DNA from: Comamonadaceae bacterium
GTDB taxonomy: Bacteria; Pseudomonadota; Gammaproteobacteria; Burkholderiales; Burkholderiaceae_C
NCBI GenBank assembly: GCA_027484105.1
Contig: JAIXUG010000028.1
Span: forward strand, 248,001-312,000
DNA length: 64,000 nt
Reading direction: 5' to 3'
Shown here: piece after piece, positions 37,219 through 49,209 of the stretch
Layout: each line of letters opens with the position of its first letter
Numbering within the stretch: position 1 is the stretch's first letter
Program-made: the position numbers and the translations under genes
The notes under the pieces: model-generated
Database searches by the model: none
What the model was told of the DNA's origin: nothing
Seen by the model: only the letters and a program-made list of their open reading frames with translations

Positions 37219-38142
37219 TCACCAGGCTGGCTGCAGGGCTGCAAAACCCTTGGGCGCCTGGCTGGCCTTGTCGAAGGTGACCATTTCGTAGGCGTCTGGC
37301 TGATCCAACAGGGCACGCAGCAAGGCGTTGTTCAAGGCATGGCCTGAGCGGAAAGCACTGTACGCGGCCAACAAAGGGCTGCCGACAATGTAGAGGTCGC
37401 CCATCGCGTCCAGGATTTTGTGTTTGACAAACTCATCGTCATACCGCAAACCGTCGGCATTGAGCACCTTGTAGTCGTCCATGACGATGGCGTTGTCCAG
37501 CCCGCCGCCCAGGGCCAGGCCATTGGCGCGCATCATTTCCACATCTTTGGTGAATCCGAAGGTGCGGGCACGGGCGATGTCGCGTGCATAAACGCCTTCC
37601 GACATGTCAAACACCACCTGCTGACCCGTTGAATCCACGGCGGGGTGACGAAAGTCGATTTCAAAACTGAGTTTGTAGCCGTGGTAGGGCTCCAGCTTGG
37701 CCCACTTGGTGTTGCTGCCTTCACCTTCACTGACTTGCACCGTCTTGAGCACTCGCAAAAAACGCTTGGGGGCGGCCTGTTCCACGATCCCCGCACTTTG
37801 CAACAAGAAGACGAAAGAGGCGGCCGAACCGTCCAGGATCGGCACTTCCTCGGCGGTGATGTCCACATACAGGTTGTCGATGCCCAGCCCCGCACAAGCC
37901 GACATGAGGTGCTCGACGGTGAACACCTTGGCTTGGCCCACCGAGATGGTCGATGCCAGGCGGGTGTCGGTGACCGATTGGGCTTTCACGGGAATGTCCA
38001 CCGGCTCGGGCAAATCCACCCGACGGAACACAATGCCGGTGTCCGGCGCAGCAGGACGCAAGGTCAGCTCGACCCTTTGGCCACTGTGCAAACCCACGCC
38101 AACGGCTTGGGTCAGGGTTTTGAGTGTGCGTTGTGCAAGCAT
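37219..38142 (-). CDS. lpxC: UDP-3-O-acyl-N-acetylglucosamine deacetylase
   Basis: 307 aa. Committed zinc-dependent step of lipid A synthesis. Zinc and catalytic residues are visible: H in [21 protein letters not shown] and D in [14 protein letters not shown], and the general acid-base E in the [13 protein letters not shown] element. It ends the dcw cluster, 69 nt after ftsZ, as in most proteobacteria. Confidence 0.97.
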   Translation of the reverse strand: MLAQRTLKTLTQAVGVGLHSGQRVELTLRPAAPDTGIVFRRVDLPEPVDIPVKAQSVTDTRLASTISVGQAKVFTVEHLMSACAGLGIDNLYVDITAEEVPILDGSAASFVFLLQSAGIVEQAAPKRFLRVLKTVQVSEGEGSNTKWAKLEPYHGYKLSFEIDFRHPAVDSTGQQVVFDMSEGVYARDIARARTFGFTKDVEMMRANGLALGGGLDNAIVMDDYKVLNADGLRYDDEFVKHKILDAMGDLYIVGSPLLAAYSAFRSGHALNNALLRALLDQPDAYEMVTFDKASQAPKGFAALQPAW

Positions 38143-38211
38143 GCCTGCATTTTAAATGCCCACAGGCTGCGACGGGCCTGCGCCCATCCCGCCCTGTGGG
38201 CATCGGTCCGC

Positions 38212-39423
38212 TCAGTCGGCCTGCTTGCGCAAGAAGGCAGGGATCTCGATGTCGTCCATACCGGCATTGGCCATGCCGTCCACACGCGCTGCCGCATGGG
38301 TGCGGTTGCTGCGCCAGTAGGCAGGCACGTTCAAACCACCGTTGCCCAAAGGCGCAGCGGGGGCATTCATGGGGGCTGAAATCGCGTCTTGACCACCCAT
38401 CATGAAGGGCACGTTGTCGGTGCCGGTGCGCAGTACCTTGAGTTCTGGGCGGGCAGCGCCCGCCTTGGTCAAACCGGTGGCCACCACGGTGACGCGAATC
38501 TGGTCACCCAGGCTTTCGTCATAAGCCGTGCCATAAATGACATGGGCCTCTTCAGAGGCGCAGTCACGAATCGTGTTCATGGCTTGCTTGGATTCGGACA
38601 ACTTCAAGGACCCTTTGGCTGCACTGATCAGCACCAGGACGCCTCGTGCGCCTTTGAGGTCAACGCCTTCGAGCAAGGGGCAGGCCACAGCCTGTTCGGC
38701 TGCAATGCGGGCACGGTCAGGGCCGCTGGCAGCGGCTGTGCCCATCATGGCTTTGCCAGGCTCGCCCATGACGGTGCGAACGTCTTCGAAGTCGACGTTC
38801 ACATGGCCGGGCACATTGATGATTTCGGCAATGCCACCGACCGCGTTTTTCAACACATCGTTGGCATGCGAAAAGGCCTCGTCCTGCGTCATGTCTTCGC
38901 CACCAGGCAGTTCCAGCAGTTTTTCATTCAACACCACGATCAGGGAATCGACGTTGGCTTCGAGTTCCCGCATGCCTTCGTCGGCATTGGCCATGCGGCG
39001 CTTGCCCTCAAAGTCGAAGGGCTTGGTGACCACGCCCACGGTCAGGATGCCCATCTCTTTGGCGATTTTGGCGATCACAGGTGCCGCGCCCGTGCCCGTG
39101 CCACCGCCCATGCCGGCGGTGATGAACAGCATGTGCGCGCCTTCGATGGCCGCACGGATATCGGCTTCGGCGGCTTCAGCGGCCTCGCGACCCTTGTCAG
39201 GCTTGCTGCCAGCGCCCAGGCCCGTCTGACCCAATTGCACAAAGCGGTGCGCCGCGCTGCGTGCCAGTGCTTGCGCATCGGTGTTGGCGCAGATGAATTC
39301 AACGCCTTGAACTTCGCGCTCAATCATGTGTTCCACGGCGTTGCCGCCACCGCCGCCCACGCCAATCACCTTGATTTGGGTGCCTTGGTTGAACTCTTCG
39401 GTTTGGATCATTTCAATGGTCAT
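38212..39423 (-). CDS. ftsZ: Cell division protein FtsZ
   Basis: 403 aa tubulin-like GTPase that forms the Z ring. The tubulin signature GGGTGTGAAPVIAKIAKEMG is at about residues 106-125, the N-terminal GVGGGGGNAV binds nucleotide, and the NADEGMRELEANVDSLIVV stretch is typical. The C-terminal peptide DIEIPAFLRKQAD binds FtsA and other partners. TTAGGAGAGCACC precedes the ATG. A private promoter is likely upstream. Confidence 0.98.
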   Translation of the reverse strand: MTIEMIQTEEFNQGTQIKVIGVGGGGGNAVEHMIEREVQGVEFICANTDAQALARSAAHRFVQLGQTGLGAGSKPDKGREAAEAAEADIRAAIEGAHMLFITAGMGGGTGTGAAPVIAKIAKEMGILTVGVVTKPFDFEGKRRMANADEGMRELEANVDSLIVVLNEKLLELPGGEDMTQDEAFSHANDVLKNAVGGIAEIINVPGHVNVDFEDVRTVMGEPGKAMMGTAAASGPDRARIAAEQAVACPLLEGVDLKGARGVLVLISAAKGSLKLSESKQAMNTIRDCASEEAHVIYGTAYDESLGDQIRVTVVATGLTKAGAARPELKVLRTGTDNVPFMMGGQDAISAPMNAPAAPLGNGGLNVPAYWRSNRTHAAARVDGMANAGMDDIEIPAFLRKQAD

Positions 39424-39453
39424 GGTGCTCTCCTAAAAATCTGCAGTTGCCTG

Positions 39454-39482
39454 AATATGTAAACGTGTTTTTTTGAAATCAA
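39454..39482 (-). promoter_or_regulatory. ftsZ: Candidate ftsZ promoter
   Basis: On the minus strand -35 TTGATT (39477-39482), 17 nt, -10 CATATT (39454-39459), 30 nt upstream of the ftsZ ATG. The 143-nt ftsA-ftsZ gap is the largest in the dcw cluster and is AT-rich here. Confidence 0.45.
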
Positions 39483-39566
39483 TGCGTGAATCCTGGGCCA
39501 GTCAACATCGACAAGGCCTTGACCAAATGGGACTGCCTCGAATCGCGAATGCAGGGTTCCAGCGCA

Positions 39567-40796
39567 TCAGAAGGTCCCCACAATGAAGTCTTTGAAGCGT
39601 CCAAAAGCGTTGTTCACCGAACTCTTCTTTTGGGTCACCTTGTAACCGCGCAAACGCGCCAGACGGGCCTCTTCGAGCAAGCCCATGACGGTAGCGGCAC
39701 GGGGCTGACTGACCATGTCGGCCAAGCCGCCCGCATATTTGGGCAAGCCACGGCGAACCGGCTTGAGGAAGATGTCTTCACCCAACTCGATCATGCCGGG
39801 CATGACGGCGCTGCCGCCTGTCAGGACGATGCCCGAAGACAACACCTCTTCGTAACCCGACTCCCGGATCACCTGGTGCACGAGAGAGAAAATTTCTTCG
39901 ATGCGCGGCTCGATCACGCCCGCCAGGGCCTGCCGGCTGAGCATGCGAGGCCCGCGATCGCCCAAGCCTGGCACTTCCACCTGCGCATCGGGGTCGGCCA
40001 AGAGCTGTTTGGCGTAACCGCTTTCGACTTTGATGTCTTCGGCATCTTTGGTGGGGGTGCGCAGGGCCATGGCGATGTCGCTGGTGATCAGGTCGCCCGC
40101 GATCGGGATCACGGCCGTGTGGCGAATCGAACCGTTGGCAAAAATCGCCACATCGGTGGTGCCGGCACCAATGTCCACACACACCACGCCCAGTTCGCGC
40201 TCGTCTTCTGACAACACGGCCAAGCTGGACGATTGCGGATTGAGCAGCAACTGGTCCACTTCGAGACCGCAGCGGCGCACACATTTGATGATGTTCTCTG
40301 CCGCGCTTTGTGCCCCCGTGACGATGTGCACCTTGGCTTCGAGGCGCATGCCGCTCATGCCAATGGGCTCCTTGACTTCTTGGCCGTCGATGACGAATTC
40401 CTGCGGCGCCACCAAGAGCAGGCGTTGATCGCTGGAAATGTTGATCGCCCTGGCCGTTTCCATCACCCTGGCCAGATCGGCTTGGGTGACTTCCTTGTCC
40501 TTGATGGCCACCATGCCACTGGAATTGATGCCGCGAATGTGGCTGCCCGTGATGCCGCAATTGACGCGGGTGATTTTGCAATCGGCCATGAGCTCGGCCT
40601 CTTTCAAGGCTTGCTGAATGCTTTGCACCGTGGCATCGATGTTCACCACCACGCCCCGCTTGAGGCCATTGCCGGGGGCGATCCCAAGACCTGCGATCTT
40701 GAGTTCACCATCGGGCATGACCTCGGCCACCACCGCCATCACCTTGGATGTGCCGATGTCCAGACCAATCACCAGATCTTTGTACTCTTTTGCCAT
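39567..40796 (-). CDS. ftsA: Cell division protein FtsA
   Basis: 409 aa actin-like ATPase that tethers FtsZ to the membrane. Starts MAKEYKDLVIGLDIGTSKVM (phosphate-1 loop), with CVDIGAGTTDVAIFANGSIR (phosphate-2), the 1C domain between, and LTGGSAVMPGMIELGE (adenosine loop). The C-terminal amphipathic helix FGRFKDFIVGTF inserts in the membrane. Starts 24 nt after ftsQ. Confidence 0.97.
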   Translation of the reverse strand: MAKEYKDLVIGLDIGTSKVMAVVAEVMPDGELKIAGLGIAPGNGLKRGVVVNIDATVQSIQQALKEAELMADCKITRVNCGITGSHIRGINSSGMVAIKDKEVTQADLARVMETARAINISSDQRLLLVAPQEFVIDGQEVKEPIGMSGMRLEAKVHIVTGAQSAAENIIKCVRRCGLEVDQLLLNPQSSSLAVLSEDERELGVVCVDIGAGTTDVAIFANGSIRHTAVIPIAGDLITSDIAMALRTPTKDAEDIKVESGYAKQLLADPDAQVEVPGLGDRGPRMLSRQALAGVIEPRIEEIFSLVHQVIRESGYEEVLSSGIVLTGGSAVMPGMIELGEDIFLKPVRRGLPKYAGGLADMVSQPRAATVMGLLEEARLARLRGYKVTQKKSSVNNAFGRFKDFIVGTF

Positions 40797-40820
40797 GTCA
40801 ACCACCGTTTCCGTTTAATT

Positions 40821-41624
40821 TCACCGTCTTGACCCCTCAAGATTTTTGGGATTGTTGTCATCCAGGGTGCTCACCCCCCTCAAACGCAAGGCGTAACCGT
40901 CCTTGTGTCTCAAGTCAGCGCCCAGCAGCGCCATTGGCGTTCTGTTGTACCGGGCAGTCACCTGGGGCAGCGTCTTCAGCAGCAATTGGGTGCGTTCCAC
41001 CAATTCGCTTTCACTGCCCCGACCCAGCTCAATTTGGGCGCCACTGGTGGTCCAGACGCGCCAACTGCCTCTGGCCGTCAGCTCCATCTTTTCAATGTTG
41101 AAATCCAGCGTTTGAAACAAGGGTTGCATCACGCGGTACATGCGCGTGACCATGGGCGAACTGCCCTCTGGCCCCAACATGCGGGGCAATTTTTCAATGT
41201 CCACCTCTTCCACAGGGGCCTCAAACACTTGCCCTTGCTCATTCACCATGAAGTTGCCACCCTCTTCGCCCCAAGTGGCCATGGGCTCGTGCTCTGTGAC
41301 CACCGTGCGCAGTTGGCCCGGAAACACACGGTGCACCACCGCCTCACGCACCCAAGGCACGGATTCAAATGCTTTTTTGGCTTGCGCCAGGTTGAGGGTG
41401 AAAAAATTCCCGCTCAATTGCGGCACCACATGGTGGCGAAAACTGGCCGCGTGGCTGCGAACCACTTCGCCCTGCACCGAGATGGACTGAATGGCAAAGG
41501 CCGGATGACGCAACACCCAAGAAGCCGCCCCTCCCAAAGTCAACAACACGAACACCAGCATCAGCACGGCTGCGCCAAAGTTCATGAGGCGGACATCGGT
41601 TGGCAAAGGCAAGCTGGTGTTCAC
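40821..41624 (-). CDS. ftsQ: Cell division protein FtsQ
   Basis: 267 aa, single-pass inner-membrane protein. Short cytoplasmic N-terminus, one helix ([20 protein letters not shown]), then a POTRA domain ([20 protein letters not shown]) and a beta domain with [20 protein letters not shown]. Links FtsA/FtsZ to FtsB-FtsL-FtsW-FtsI. The GTG start at 41624 overlaps the ddl stop by 4 nt (GTGA), which is why it is chosen. Confidence 0.92.
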   Translation of the reverse strand: MNTSLPLPTDVRLMNFGAAVLMLVFVLLTLGGAASWVLRHPAFAIQSISVQGEVVRSHAASFRHHVVPQLSGNFFTLNLAQAKKAFESVPWVREAVVHRVFPGQLRTVVTEHEPMATWGEEGGNFMVNEQGQVFEAPVEEVDIEKLPRMLGPEGSSPMVTRMYRVMQPLFQTLDFNIEKMELTARGSWRVWTTSGAQIELGRGSESELVERTQLLLKTLPQVTARYNRTPMALLGADLRHKDGYALRLRGVSTLDDNNPKNLEGSRR

Positions 41625-42601
41625 CGCGCACCTCCCTGGTAGTCCAGGCTGGCATCGGCCAACAACTGGCAACACAGCGATTCGTAGGAAATGCCTGCTG
41701 CCCGTGCAGACATCGGCACCAGTGAGTGGCCCGTCATGCCCGGTGAGGTGTTGATTTCCAGCAAATAGGGCTGACGTGTTGTGCCATCGATCATCACGTC
41801 GATGCGCCCCCATCCCCTGCACCCCAGAACCCGGTAAGCCTGGATGACCAGGTCATTGATGGCGCGGATTTCGGCCTCGGGCAGCCCGCAGGGCACCAGG
41901 TATTGGGTGTCGTCGGTGAAATACTTGTTTTGGTAGTCGTAGTTCCCGTCGGGGGCAACGATCCGGATCATGGGCAGGGCATGGGCTTGCGCGCCACTGC
42001 CGAGCACAGGGCAAGTCACTTCATCGCCCACGATGCATGCTTCGCACAGCACATCGCTGTCGCAGGCCGCAGCGGCGCGCAGGGCAGCGGGCAACTCTGC
42101 GGCATGGCTGACTTTGCTCACCCCAATGGAAGACCCCTCGCAGGCAGGCTTGACGATCATGGGCAAACCCAATTGACGGATCAAGTCGTCCACACACAGG
42201 GTGTCGATTTGCGCAGGCTGAACCAGCACGTAGCGTGGCGTGGGCAAACCTTCGGCCAGCCAGACGCGCTTGGTCATGACTTTGTCCATGGCCATGCTGG
42301 AGGCCATCACGCCCGATCCGGTGTAAGGGATGCCCATCAACTCCAAAGCGCCTTGGACGGTCCCATCTTCACCAAAGCGCCCATGCAAGGCAATGAAGCA
42401 ACGCTCAAAACCCTCTTGGCGCAGCGCCATCAGATCGCGTTGGGCCGGATCAAAAGCATGGGCATCCACGCCGCTGTCGACCAAGGCCTTGAGCACGCCC
42501 TGGCCAGACATGAGCGAGACCTCACGCTCAGCCGAACGTCCTCCCATCAGGACGGCCACTTTGCCCAAGGCAGCGCCGAATGGCACGCTTGCATCGCTCA
42601 T
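41621..42601 (-). CDS. ddl: D-alanine--D-alanine ligase
   Basis: 326 aa ATP-grasp enzyme making D-Ala-D-Ala for Mur[21 protein letters not shown] and [20 protein letters not shown] are N-domain motifs, [18 protein letters not shown] is the grasp loop, and [18 protein letters not shown] the C-terminal metal site. Starts inside the murC stop (ATGA overlap), which fixes the start. The dcw position indicates the ddlB type. Confidence 0.96.
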   Translation of the reverse strand: MSDASVPFGAALGKVAVLMGGRSAEREVSLMSGQGVLKALVDSGVDAHAFDPAQRDLMALRQEGFERCFIALHGRFGEDGTVQGALELMGIPYTGSGVMASSMAMDKVMTKRVWLAEGLPTPRYVLVQPAQIDTLCVDDLIRQLGLPMIVKPACEGSSIGVSKVSHAAELPAALRAAAACDSDVLCEACIVGDEVTCPVLGSGAQAHALPMIRIVAPDGNYDYQNKYFTDDTQYLVPCGLPEAEIRAINDLVIQAYRVLGCRGWGRIDVMIDGTTRQPYLLEINTSPGMTGHSLVPMSARAAGISYESLCCQLLADASLDYQGGAR

Positions 42602-44028
42602 GCTGCAGCCTCCCGGGTTGGAACCGCACCGGCCAAAGCCACCACCTGCGCTGGTGTGGCACCGATCGAGCCTGCCCCCATGCAAATGAGCACATCGCCA
42701 TCGCGGGCATTGCCCATCACCGCACGAGGCATGTCGGCAATCTGATCGACAAACACGGGCTCCAGCTTGCCTGCCACGCGCAGGGCTCGGGCCAAGGAAC
42801 GGCCATCAGCCGCCACAATCGGGGCTTCTCCAGCCGCATAGACCTCGCACAGCAAGACGCTGTCGCAACCCTGGCTGATGACTTTGACAAAGTCCTCAAA
42901 GCAGTCCCGGGTGCGGCTGTAGCGGTGCGGCTGAAAGGCCAATACCAAACGGCGACCCGGAAATGCGCCACGGGCTGCCGCCAAAGTGGCCGCCATTTCG
43001 ACAGGGTGGTGACCGTAATCATCGATCACGGTGAAGCGACCCGATCCATCTGCGGTCGCCACATCGCCATAGCGCTGAAAGCGCCGACCCACGCCCTTGA
43101 ACTGGGCCAAGGCCGTCTGCACAGCCGCATCGTCAACGCCCAGTTCGACCGCGACGGAAATGGCCGCCAAAGCATTGAGCACATTGTGCTGACCGGGCAA
43201 ATTCAGCACGATGGACAGGTCAGGCAGCGTGACGCCGTTGCGTCGCTGCACCGTGAAGTGCATTTGACCGTTGACGGCACGCACATCCACCGCGCGCACT
43301 TGAGCGCCAGCATTCAGGCCATAGGTGGTCACAGGGCGGGCGATGTCCTGAAGGATGGACTGCACCCCCGGATCGTCCGAACACACAATGGCGGTTCCAT
43401 AAAAAGGCATGCGGTGCAAAAACTCGACAAATGCCGACTTGAGTTTGCCCAGGTCATGGCCATACGTCTCCATGTGGTCAGCATCGATGTTGGTGACCAC
43501 CGCCATCACCGGCAGCAGGTTCAAGAAGGAAGCATCCGACTCATCGGCTTCCACCACGATGTATTCACCCGTACCCAGCTTGGCATTGGCACCTGCGCTG
43601 TTGAGGCGGCCACCAATCACAAAGGTCGGGTCCAGTCCGGCTTCGGCCAACACACTGGCCACCAGACTGGTGGTGGTGGTTTTGCCATGGGTTCCCGCAA
43701 TGGCCACCCCCTGCTTCATGCGCATGAGTTCGGCCAGCATCACGGCACGCGGCACGATCGGGATGTGCCGCGCACGCGCGGCCAGCACTTCCGGGTTGTC
43801 CGCTTTGACGGCCGTTGACGTCACCACCGCATCGGCATCTTGCACATGGTTGGCGCTGTGCCCCACATGGGTGTGAATGCCCAATGTGGCCAGGCGGCGC
43901 AAGGTGGCGCTGTCCGACAGGTCAGAGCCTGAAATTTCATACCCCAAATTCAGCAGCACTTCGGCGATGCCGCTCATGCCCGAGCCACCAAGCCCAATGA
44001 AGTGGATTTTGCGGATGGCGTGTTTCAT
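42598..44028 (-). CDS. murC: UDP-N-acetylmuramate--L-alanine ligase
   Basis: 476 aa. Adds L-Ala to UDP-MurNAc. [20 protein letters not shown] is the N-terminal UDP-binding motif; [20 protein letters not shown] the Mur ligase P-loop; [20 protein letters not shown] and [20 protein letters not shown] are the other family motifs. It overlaps murG and ddl by 4 nt each. Confidence 0.97.
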   Translation of the reverse strand: MKHAIRKIHFIGLGGSGMSGIAEVLLNLGYEISGSDLSDSATLRRLATLGIHTHVGHSANHVQDADAVVTSTAVKADNPEVLAARARHIPIVPRAVMLAELMRMKQGVAIAGTHGKTTTTSLVASVLAEAGLDPTFVIGGRLNSAGANAKLGTGEYIVVEADESDASFLNLLPVMAVVTNIDADHMETYGHDLGKLKSAFVEFLHRMPFYGTAIVCSDDPGVQSILQDIARPVTTYGLNAGAQVRAVDVRAVNGQMHFTVQRRNGVTLPDLSIVLNLPGQHNVLNALAAISVAVELGVDDAAVQTALAQFKGVGRRFQRYGDVATADGSGRFTVIDDYGHHPVEMAATLAAARGAFPGRRLVLAFQPHRYSRTRDCFEDFVKVISQGCDSVLLCEVYAAGEAPIVAADGRSLARALRVAGKLEPVFVDQIADMPRAVMGNARDGDVLICMGAGSIGATPAQVVALAGAVPTREAAA

Positions 44029-45095
44029 GCGGCCAACTCCTCACAAGCCATCACGACCTCCCGGGTGGCTGTTGTTTTTTTCTGGGCATGGGCTTTCTCC
44101 GCCACTTGCAACAATTGCGCACGGTCCAGGCTTTCCAGTCGCTGCGCCAAAGCCTGCGCCGTGAGTTCGGCTTGCGGCAACAGCCAAGCCCCGCCTGCAT
44201 CGACCAAGAATCGTGCGTTGGTGGTTTGGTGGTCGTCCACCGCAAAAGGGAAGGGCACCAGCATGGCCGCAGCGCCAATGGCAGCGATCTCGGTCACCGT
44301 GCTTGCCCCTGCACGGCAGATCACCACATCGGCTTGGGCAAAGGCCGATGCGGTGTCGTCAATGAAAGGTGTCAGTTCGGCCTCGACACCTGCGGCCTGG
44401 TAGTTGGCACGCAAAGCATCGATTTGTTTGGCGCCGCTTTGGTGCACCACGAGGGGTCGGCTGGCGGCCTTCATCAATGACAGCGCCTGGGGCACGATGT
44501 CGTTCAAGGCCTGGGCTCCGAGACTGCCGCCCACCACCAAGAGGCGCAAAGGCCCCGTGCGTCCGGCAAACCTTTCAGCGGGCTGCGCTTGGGCCAAAAA
44601 TTCGCGCCGCAAAGGGTTACCAACCCAATGGCCTGTTTTGAACACCCCGGGGAAAGCGGTGAACACACGGTCGGCCAACTGGGCCAACACCCGATTGGCC
44701 AGGCCAGGCACGGAGTTTTGCTCGTGCAGCACCAAGGGCTTGCCCCACAGGCTGGCCATCATGCCCCCCGGAAAGGTGATGTACCCCCCCAAACCCAGCA
44801 CCACGTCGGGCTGGACACGGCGCACCACCTGCAGGCTCTGCCAGAAGGCCCGCAGCAGCCGCAAGGGCAACAGGGCCAATGTCTGAATGCCTTTGCCCCG
44901 CACGCCACCGAAGGCCACCGGCTCAAAGGGGAACCCGCGTGCAGGCACCAGGGTGTGCTCCATGCTGTGGGGCGCACCCAACCAATGCACTTGCCAACCT
45001 TGTTCGCGCAATGCCTCGGCCACAGCGAGCCCCGGGAAGATATGCCCGCCTGTCCCACCGGCCATGACCAAAGCTGTTTTCGGCTTGGCGCTCAT
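44025..45095 (-). CDS. murG: Undecaprenyldiphospho-muramoylpentapeptide beta-N-acetylglucosaminyltransferase
   Basis: 356 aa GT-B glycosyltransferase that converts lipid I to lipid II at the inner leaflet. [20 protein letters not shown] is the first G loop; [20 protein letters not shown] the third; and [20 protein letters not shown] the donor-site motif. Four-nt overlaps with ftsW and murC. Confidence 0.97.
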   Translation of the reverse strand: MSAKPKTALVMAGGTGGHIFPGLAVAEALREQGWQVHWLGAPHSMEHTLVPARGFPFEPVAFGGVRGKGIQTLALLPLRLLRAFWQSLQVVRRVQPDVVLGLGGYITFPGGMMASLWGKPLVLHEQNSVPGLANRVLAQLADRVFTAFPGVFKTGHWVGNPLRREFLAQAQPAERFAGRTGPLRLLVVGGSLGAQALNDIVPQALSLMKAASRPLVVHQSGAKQIDALRANYQAAGVEAELTPFIDDTASAFAQADVVICRAGASTVTEIAAIGAAAMLVPFPFAVDDHQTTNARFLVDAGGAWLLPQAELTAQALAQRLESLDRAQLLQVAEKAHAQKKTTATREVVMACEELAA

Positions 45096-46393
45096 GACCG
45101 GCCTCCACGCATCATTTGTTTGTTTTCTGCATCAATGCGCAACACGATCGCCACGGCGATCAGGTTCATCATCAGCGCTGACCCGCCATAGCTCATGAAG
45201 GGCAAGGTCAAGCCTTTGGTGGGCAGGGCGCCCAGGTTGACCCCCATGTTGATGAAGGCCTGGAAGCCGATCCAGATTCCCACCCCCTGTGCCACCAAAC
45301 CGGAGAACACCTTTTCCAATGCAATGGCCTGACGCCCGATCACCATGATCCTGCGGCTGAGCCAGAGGAACATGAAAATCACCAAGGACACCCCGATCAA
45401 ACCAAACTCTTCCCCGATCACGGCCAGCAAGAAGTCGGTGTGCGCTTCTGGCAGCCAATGGAGTTTTTCGACGCTGCCACCCAATCCCACACCCCACACC
45501 TCACCCCGACCGATCGCGATCAGCGAGTGGGTCAATTGGTAGCCTTTGCCCAAGGCATGCTCGGCACTGAAGGGGTCGAGGTAAGCAAAAATGCGTTCTC
45601 GCCGCCAGGGCGACTCGGCGATCATGATCACGAATGCCAGGATCAAAATGCCCAGGATCAGAAAGAACATCCTGGCGTTGACACCCCCCAAGAACAAGAT
45701 GCCCATGGCGATGGTGGCAATGACCAAGAAGGCGCCCATGTCGGGCTCGGCCAGCAAAAACACCCCCGCCAGACCCACTGCGGCACCCATGGGCCAAACG
45801 GCCTTGATGAAGTTTTCCTTCACTTCCATCTTCCGCACCATGTAATTGGCCGCGTAAATGATGGTGGCCAATTTGGCCAATTCAGAGGGCTGGAAATTCA
45901 TCACGCCCAAAGAAATCCAGCGACGGGCACCATTGACGCCCTTGCCGATGAAGGGCACCAGGACCAAGGCCAGCAACACCAGGGACAAGACAAACAAGGG
46001 GCGTGCCATTTTTTCCCATGTTTCCATGGGCACCTGGAAGGCCAGCAAGGCCATGACGCAACCGACCGTGATGGCCATCACGTGGCGAACCAGAAAATGG
46101 GTGTGTGTGTAGCGTGAAAAGCGCGGGTTGTCAGGCATGGCGATCGAGGCCGAATACACCATGACCATGCCCCAGAGCACCAGGGCCACCACCACCCAGA
46201 CCAAGGCTTGGTCCACGCCCATCAGGCGAGACGCCTGACCACGACCGCGGCTGGCCGCGTCATAGCCGCCCAGGTTCACTGGCAAGCCTTGTTGGGCTGC
46301 GGTTTGCCCACCCCAGACGCCCCCTGTCAGCAGGCCTGCGAAGCGGGCCACCATGGTCTGCAAGCGTTGGGTGAAAGTCACGGCTTCGCTCAC
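45092..46393 (-). CDS. ftsW: Peptidoglycan glycosyltransferase FtsW
   Basis: 433 aa SEDS-family polymerase with about ten helices after an N-terminal cytoplasmic stretch of about 60 residues that is longer than usual. Motifs: [55 protein letters not shown] and [19 protein letters not shown] with the conserved EEFG. Works with FtsI at the septum. Confidence 0.96.
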   Translation of the reverse strand: MSEAVTFTQRLQTMVARFAGLLTGGVWGGQTAAQQGLPVNLGGYDAASRGRGQASRLMGVDQALVWVVVALVLWGMVMVYSASIAMPDNPRFSRYTHTHFLVRHVMAITVGCVMALLAFQVPMETWEKMARPLFVLSLVLLALVLVPFIGKGVNGARRWISLGVMNFQPSELAKLATIIYAANYMVRKMEVKENFIKAVWPMGAAVGLAGVFLLAEPDMGAFLVIATIAMGILFLGGVNARMFFLILGILILAFVIMIAESPWRRERIFAYLDPFSAEHALGKGYQLTHSLIAIGRGEVWGVGLGGSVEKLHWLPEAHTDFLLAVIGEEFGLIGVSLVIFMFLWLSRRIMVIGRQAIALEKVFSGLVAQGVGIWIGFQAFINMGVNLGALPTKGLTLPFMSYGGSALMMNLIAVAIVLRIDAENKQMMRGGRS

Positions 46394-48027
46394 AGCCCAC
46401 CCTCCATGACCACACCTGCGGCCTCGGCCAGGCTGGACACAGCCTGCACGAACACCTCCGCCCGGTGAACATAGTGGTCAAACATGTCGAAGCTGGCACA
46501 GGCGGGCGACATCAACACCGCATCTCCGCTTTGGGCCTTGTCAGCCGCCATTTCCACTGCGGTGTGCATGTCGGGCGCATCGCACAGCGCAACGCCTTGA
46601 CCCTGCAAGGCAGCCCGGATGAGCGGCGCATCCCTACCGATCAGCACCACAGCGCGGGCATAACGGGACACGGGTTGGGCCAAGGGCGTGAAATCCTGTC
46701 CTTTGCCTTCACCGCCCATGATCAACACCACCCGGCGCTCTTCGCCCAGACCCTTGAGGGCTGCGACCGTTGCACCGACATTGGTGCCCTTGCTGTCGTC
46801 AAAGAATTCAACCCCCTGAATGATGGCCACCGGCTCAACCCGATGGGGCTCACCCCGGTATTCGCGCAAACCATACAACATGGGCCCCAGCGCACACCCT
46901 GCACTGCTGGCCAATGCCAATGCGGCCAAAGCATTGACCGCGTTGTGCCGTCCCCGGATGCGCAGAGCATCTGCAGGCATCAGGCGTTGAATGTGAAGCT
47001 CGTCCTCTTCGTCCTTGCGACGACGCCGTGTCTCGTCGGCTTCCAGGGCACGCACCAGCCAAGTCATGCCATTCATCACCTCGATGCCAAAGTCACCCGG
47101 GCGCTGGGGCATGTCGCCGCCAAACAAAATGCATTCACGCTCCACCGGTTTTTGCAGCTTCACGCGCACCGGAGCAGGCCGCATGGCCATGACTTCAGGG
47201 TCTTCGCGGTTGAGCACCATCAAAGCCTGCGCGCCAAAAATGCGGGCCTTGGCTGCGGCATAGGCTGCCACCGAGCCGTGCCAGTCCAGGTGGTCTTGCG
47301 AAATATTGAGCACCGTGGCCGCTGTCGGCTCAAAGCCCTCGATGCTGTCGAGCTGAAAGCTGGACAACTCCAGCACCCACACTTGCGGCAAAGCCTGCGC
47401 CATGGGGTCGAGCACCGGGTAAGCCAATGGTGCGTCCGGCAGCGGCGTGGCTTCGGGCTCAGCCACTTCCCGCGCCTGAGCTTGACGCTCGGCCTCTTCT
47501 TGCGCCACCTGTTCTTGGGCTTGTGCGATGGCTGCGCTCAGGGTGTCGAGCAGCGTGGGGCCGATGTTGCCCGCCACTTTCACCGTCTTGCCAGCACGCG
47601 CCACCAGCTGCCCGGTGAGCGAGGTCACCGTGGTCTTGCCATTGGTGCCCGTGATCGCCAGCACCTGCGGTGCATAGCCAAAACGTTCTTTCAGATCTTT
47701 CAAGCCTGCAGCGAACAGGCTCAACTCGCCACCTTGCCACAAACCCATGGCACGGGCCGCATCGACCACCGGGGCCACCACATCAGGGGCCAAGCCGGGG
47801 CTGCGGAACACGGCGCGCACCGAGGTGCCTTCGACCAGGCTGGCGGCCAAAGGGCCTGGTACAAAGCGCACGGCAGGCCACTCGGACTGCAGGGTGCTCA
47901 ACTGGGGAGGCGTTTGCCGTGTGTCGGCCACCGTCACGTCGGCCCCGGCTTGCGCGCACCACCGGGCCATGGCCAGGCCCGAGGCACCCAAACCGAGAAT
48001 CAGAACGTGTTGACCCTGGAGCTGCAT
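46390..48027 (-). CDS. murD: UDP-N-acetylmuramoyl-L-alanine--D-glutamate ligase with two insertions
   Basis: 545 aa, about 100 longer than E. coli MurD (438). Core motifs intact: [21 protein letters not shown]-loop [17 protein letters not shown] (about 124-140), the [20 protein letters not shown] segment, and [18 protein letters not shown]. Extra sequence occurs at about 165-214 (acidic, Glu/Ala/Pro-rich) and around 340-360 ([13 protein letters not shown]). Adds D-Glu to UDP-MurNAc-L-Ala. Separated from mraY by only 3 nt and overlaps ftsW by 4. Confidence 0.95.
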   Translation of the reverse strand: MQLQGQHVLILGLGASGLAMARWCAQAGADVTVADTRQTPPQLSTLQSEWPAVRFVPGPLAASLVEGTSVRAVFRSPGLAPDVVAPVVDAARAMGLWQGGELSLFAAGLKDLKERFGYAPQVLAITGTNGKTTVTSLTGQLVARAGKTVKVAGNIGPTLLDTLSAAIAQAQEQVAQEEAERQAQAREVAEPEATPLPDAPLAYPVLDPMAQALPQVWVLELSSFQLDSIEGFEPTAATVLNISQDHLDWHGSVAAYAAAKARIFGAQALMVLNREDPEVMAMRPAPVRVKLQKPVERECILFGGDMPQRPGDFGIEVMNGMTWLVRALEADETRRRRKDEEDELHIQRLMPADALRIRGRHNAVNALAALALASSAGCALGPMLYGLREYRGEPHRVEPVAIIQGVEFFDDSKGTNVGATVAALKGLGEERRVVLIMGGEGKGQDFTPLAQPVSRYARAVVLIGRDAPLIRAALQGQGVALCDAPDMHTAVEMAADKAQSGDAVLMSPACASFDMFDHYVHRAEVFVQAVSSLAEAAGVVMEGGL

Positions 48028-48030
48028 GCC

Positions 48031-49209
48031 TTACCTCAGCTTCAGGGTCGACAAGCCGACCAGGCACAGCAGCATGGTGATGATCCAGAAACGCACGACC
48101 ACTTGCGTTTCCTTCCAGCCGCTCTTTTCAAAATGGTGGTGCAGGGGCGCCATCTTCAAAATTCGGCGACCTTCACCGTATTTTTTCTTGGTGTACTTGA
48201 AGTACGTCACCTGGGCCATCACCGACAAGGCTTCCACCACAAAGATGCCGCCCATGATGGCCAACACAATCTCTTGGCGCACGATCACGGCGATGGTGCC
48301 CAAAGCGGCCCCCAAAGCCAAGGCCCCCACATCGCCCATGAAGACTTGGGCGGGGTGGGTGTTGAACCACAAGAAGGCCAAGCCTGCGCCAGCCAGGGCA
48401 GCGCAGAAAATCAGCAATTCTCCAGAGCCGGGGATGTGCGGGAAGAACAGGTATTTGGAAAACACGGAACTGCCGGTCACATAGGCAAACACACCCAGTG
48501 CAGACCCCACCATCACCACCGGCATGATGGCCAAGCCATCGAGGCCATCGGTCAGATTGACGGCATTGCTGGAGCCGACGATCACCAGGTAGGTCAAGAC
48601 CACAAAGCCCAGCACACCCAGGGGGTAGTTGATTTCCTTGAAGAAGGGCACTTGCAAACCGGCATTGGGGGGCAAGTTCACATCAAAACCGGACATCACC
48701 CATTGCACGAACAAGTCCATCACGCGCTCGTTGGAGCTTTCAGAAATGCTGAAGACCAAATACAGGGCCGCCAGCAAGCCGATGACGGATTGCCAAAAAT
48801 ACTTCTCGCGCGAGCGCATGCCTTCGGGGTCCTTGTTGACCACTTTGCGCCAATCGTCGACCCAGCCAATGGCGCCAAAGCCCAGGGTGACGATCAGCAC
48901 GATCCAGACAAAACGGTTGGACAAATCAAACCACAGGAATGTGGAGATGGCGATGGACAACAAAATCAAAACGCCGCCCATGGTCGGTGTACCACTTTTG
49001 GCCAGGTGAGTTTCCATGCCATAACCGCGAATCGGCTGACCAATTTTGAGCGCGGTCAAGCGACGAATGACCCAGGGACCGGCGGCCAAACCAATCAGCA
49101 AAGCGGTCATCGCAGCCATCACGGCACGAAATGTGATGTATTGAAAGACGCGCAAAAATCCCCAGTCTGGAGACAAACTTTGCAACCACTGGGCCAGGCT
49201 AAGCAGCAT
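48031..49209 (-). CDS. mraY: Phospho-N-acetylmuramoyl-pentapeptide transferase
   Basis: 392 aa, ten helices. Makes lipid I from UDP-MurNAc-pentapeptide and undecaprenyl phosphate. Motifs: [30 protein letters not shown] with the DD pair, [20 protein letters not shown] and the HHHFEKSGW element near the C-terminus. ATG 49209 overlaps the murF stop by 11 nt and gives the standard N-terminus. Confidence 0.97.
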   Translation of the reverse strand: MLLSLAQWLQSLSPDWGFLRVFQYITFRAVMAAMTALLIGLAAGPWVIRRLTALKIGQPIRGYGMETHLAKSGTPTMGGVLILLSIAISTFLWFDLSNRFVWIVLIVTLGFGAIGWVDDWRKVVNKDPEGMRSREKYFWQSVIGLLAALYLVFSISESSNERVMDLFVQWVMSGFDVNLPPNAGLQVPFFKEINYPLGVLGFVVLTYLVIVGSSNAVNLTDGLDGLAIMPVVMVGSALGVFAYVTGSSVFSKYLFFPHIPGSGELLIFCAALAGAGLAFLWFNTHPAQVFMGDVGALALGAALGTIAVIVRQEIVLAIMGGIFVVEALSVMAQVTYFKYTKKKYGEGRRILKMAPLHHHFEKSGWKETQVVVRFWIITMLLCLVGLSTLKLR

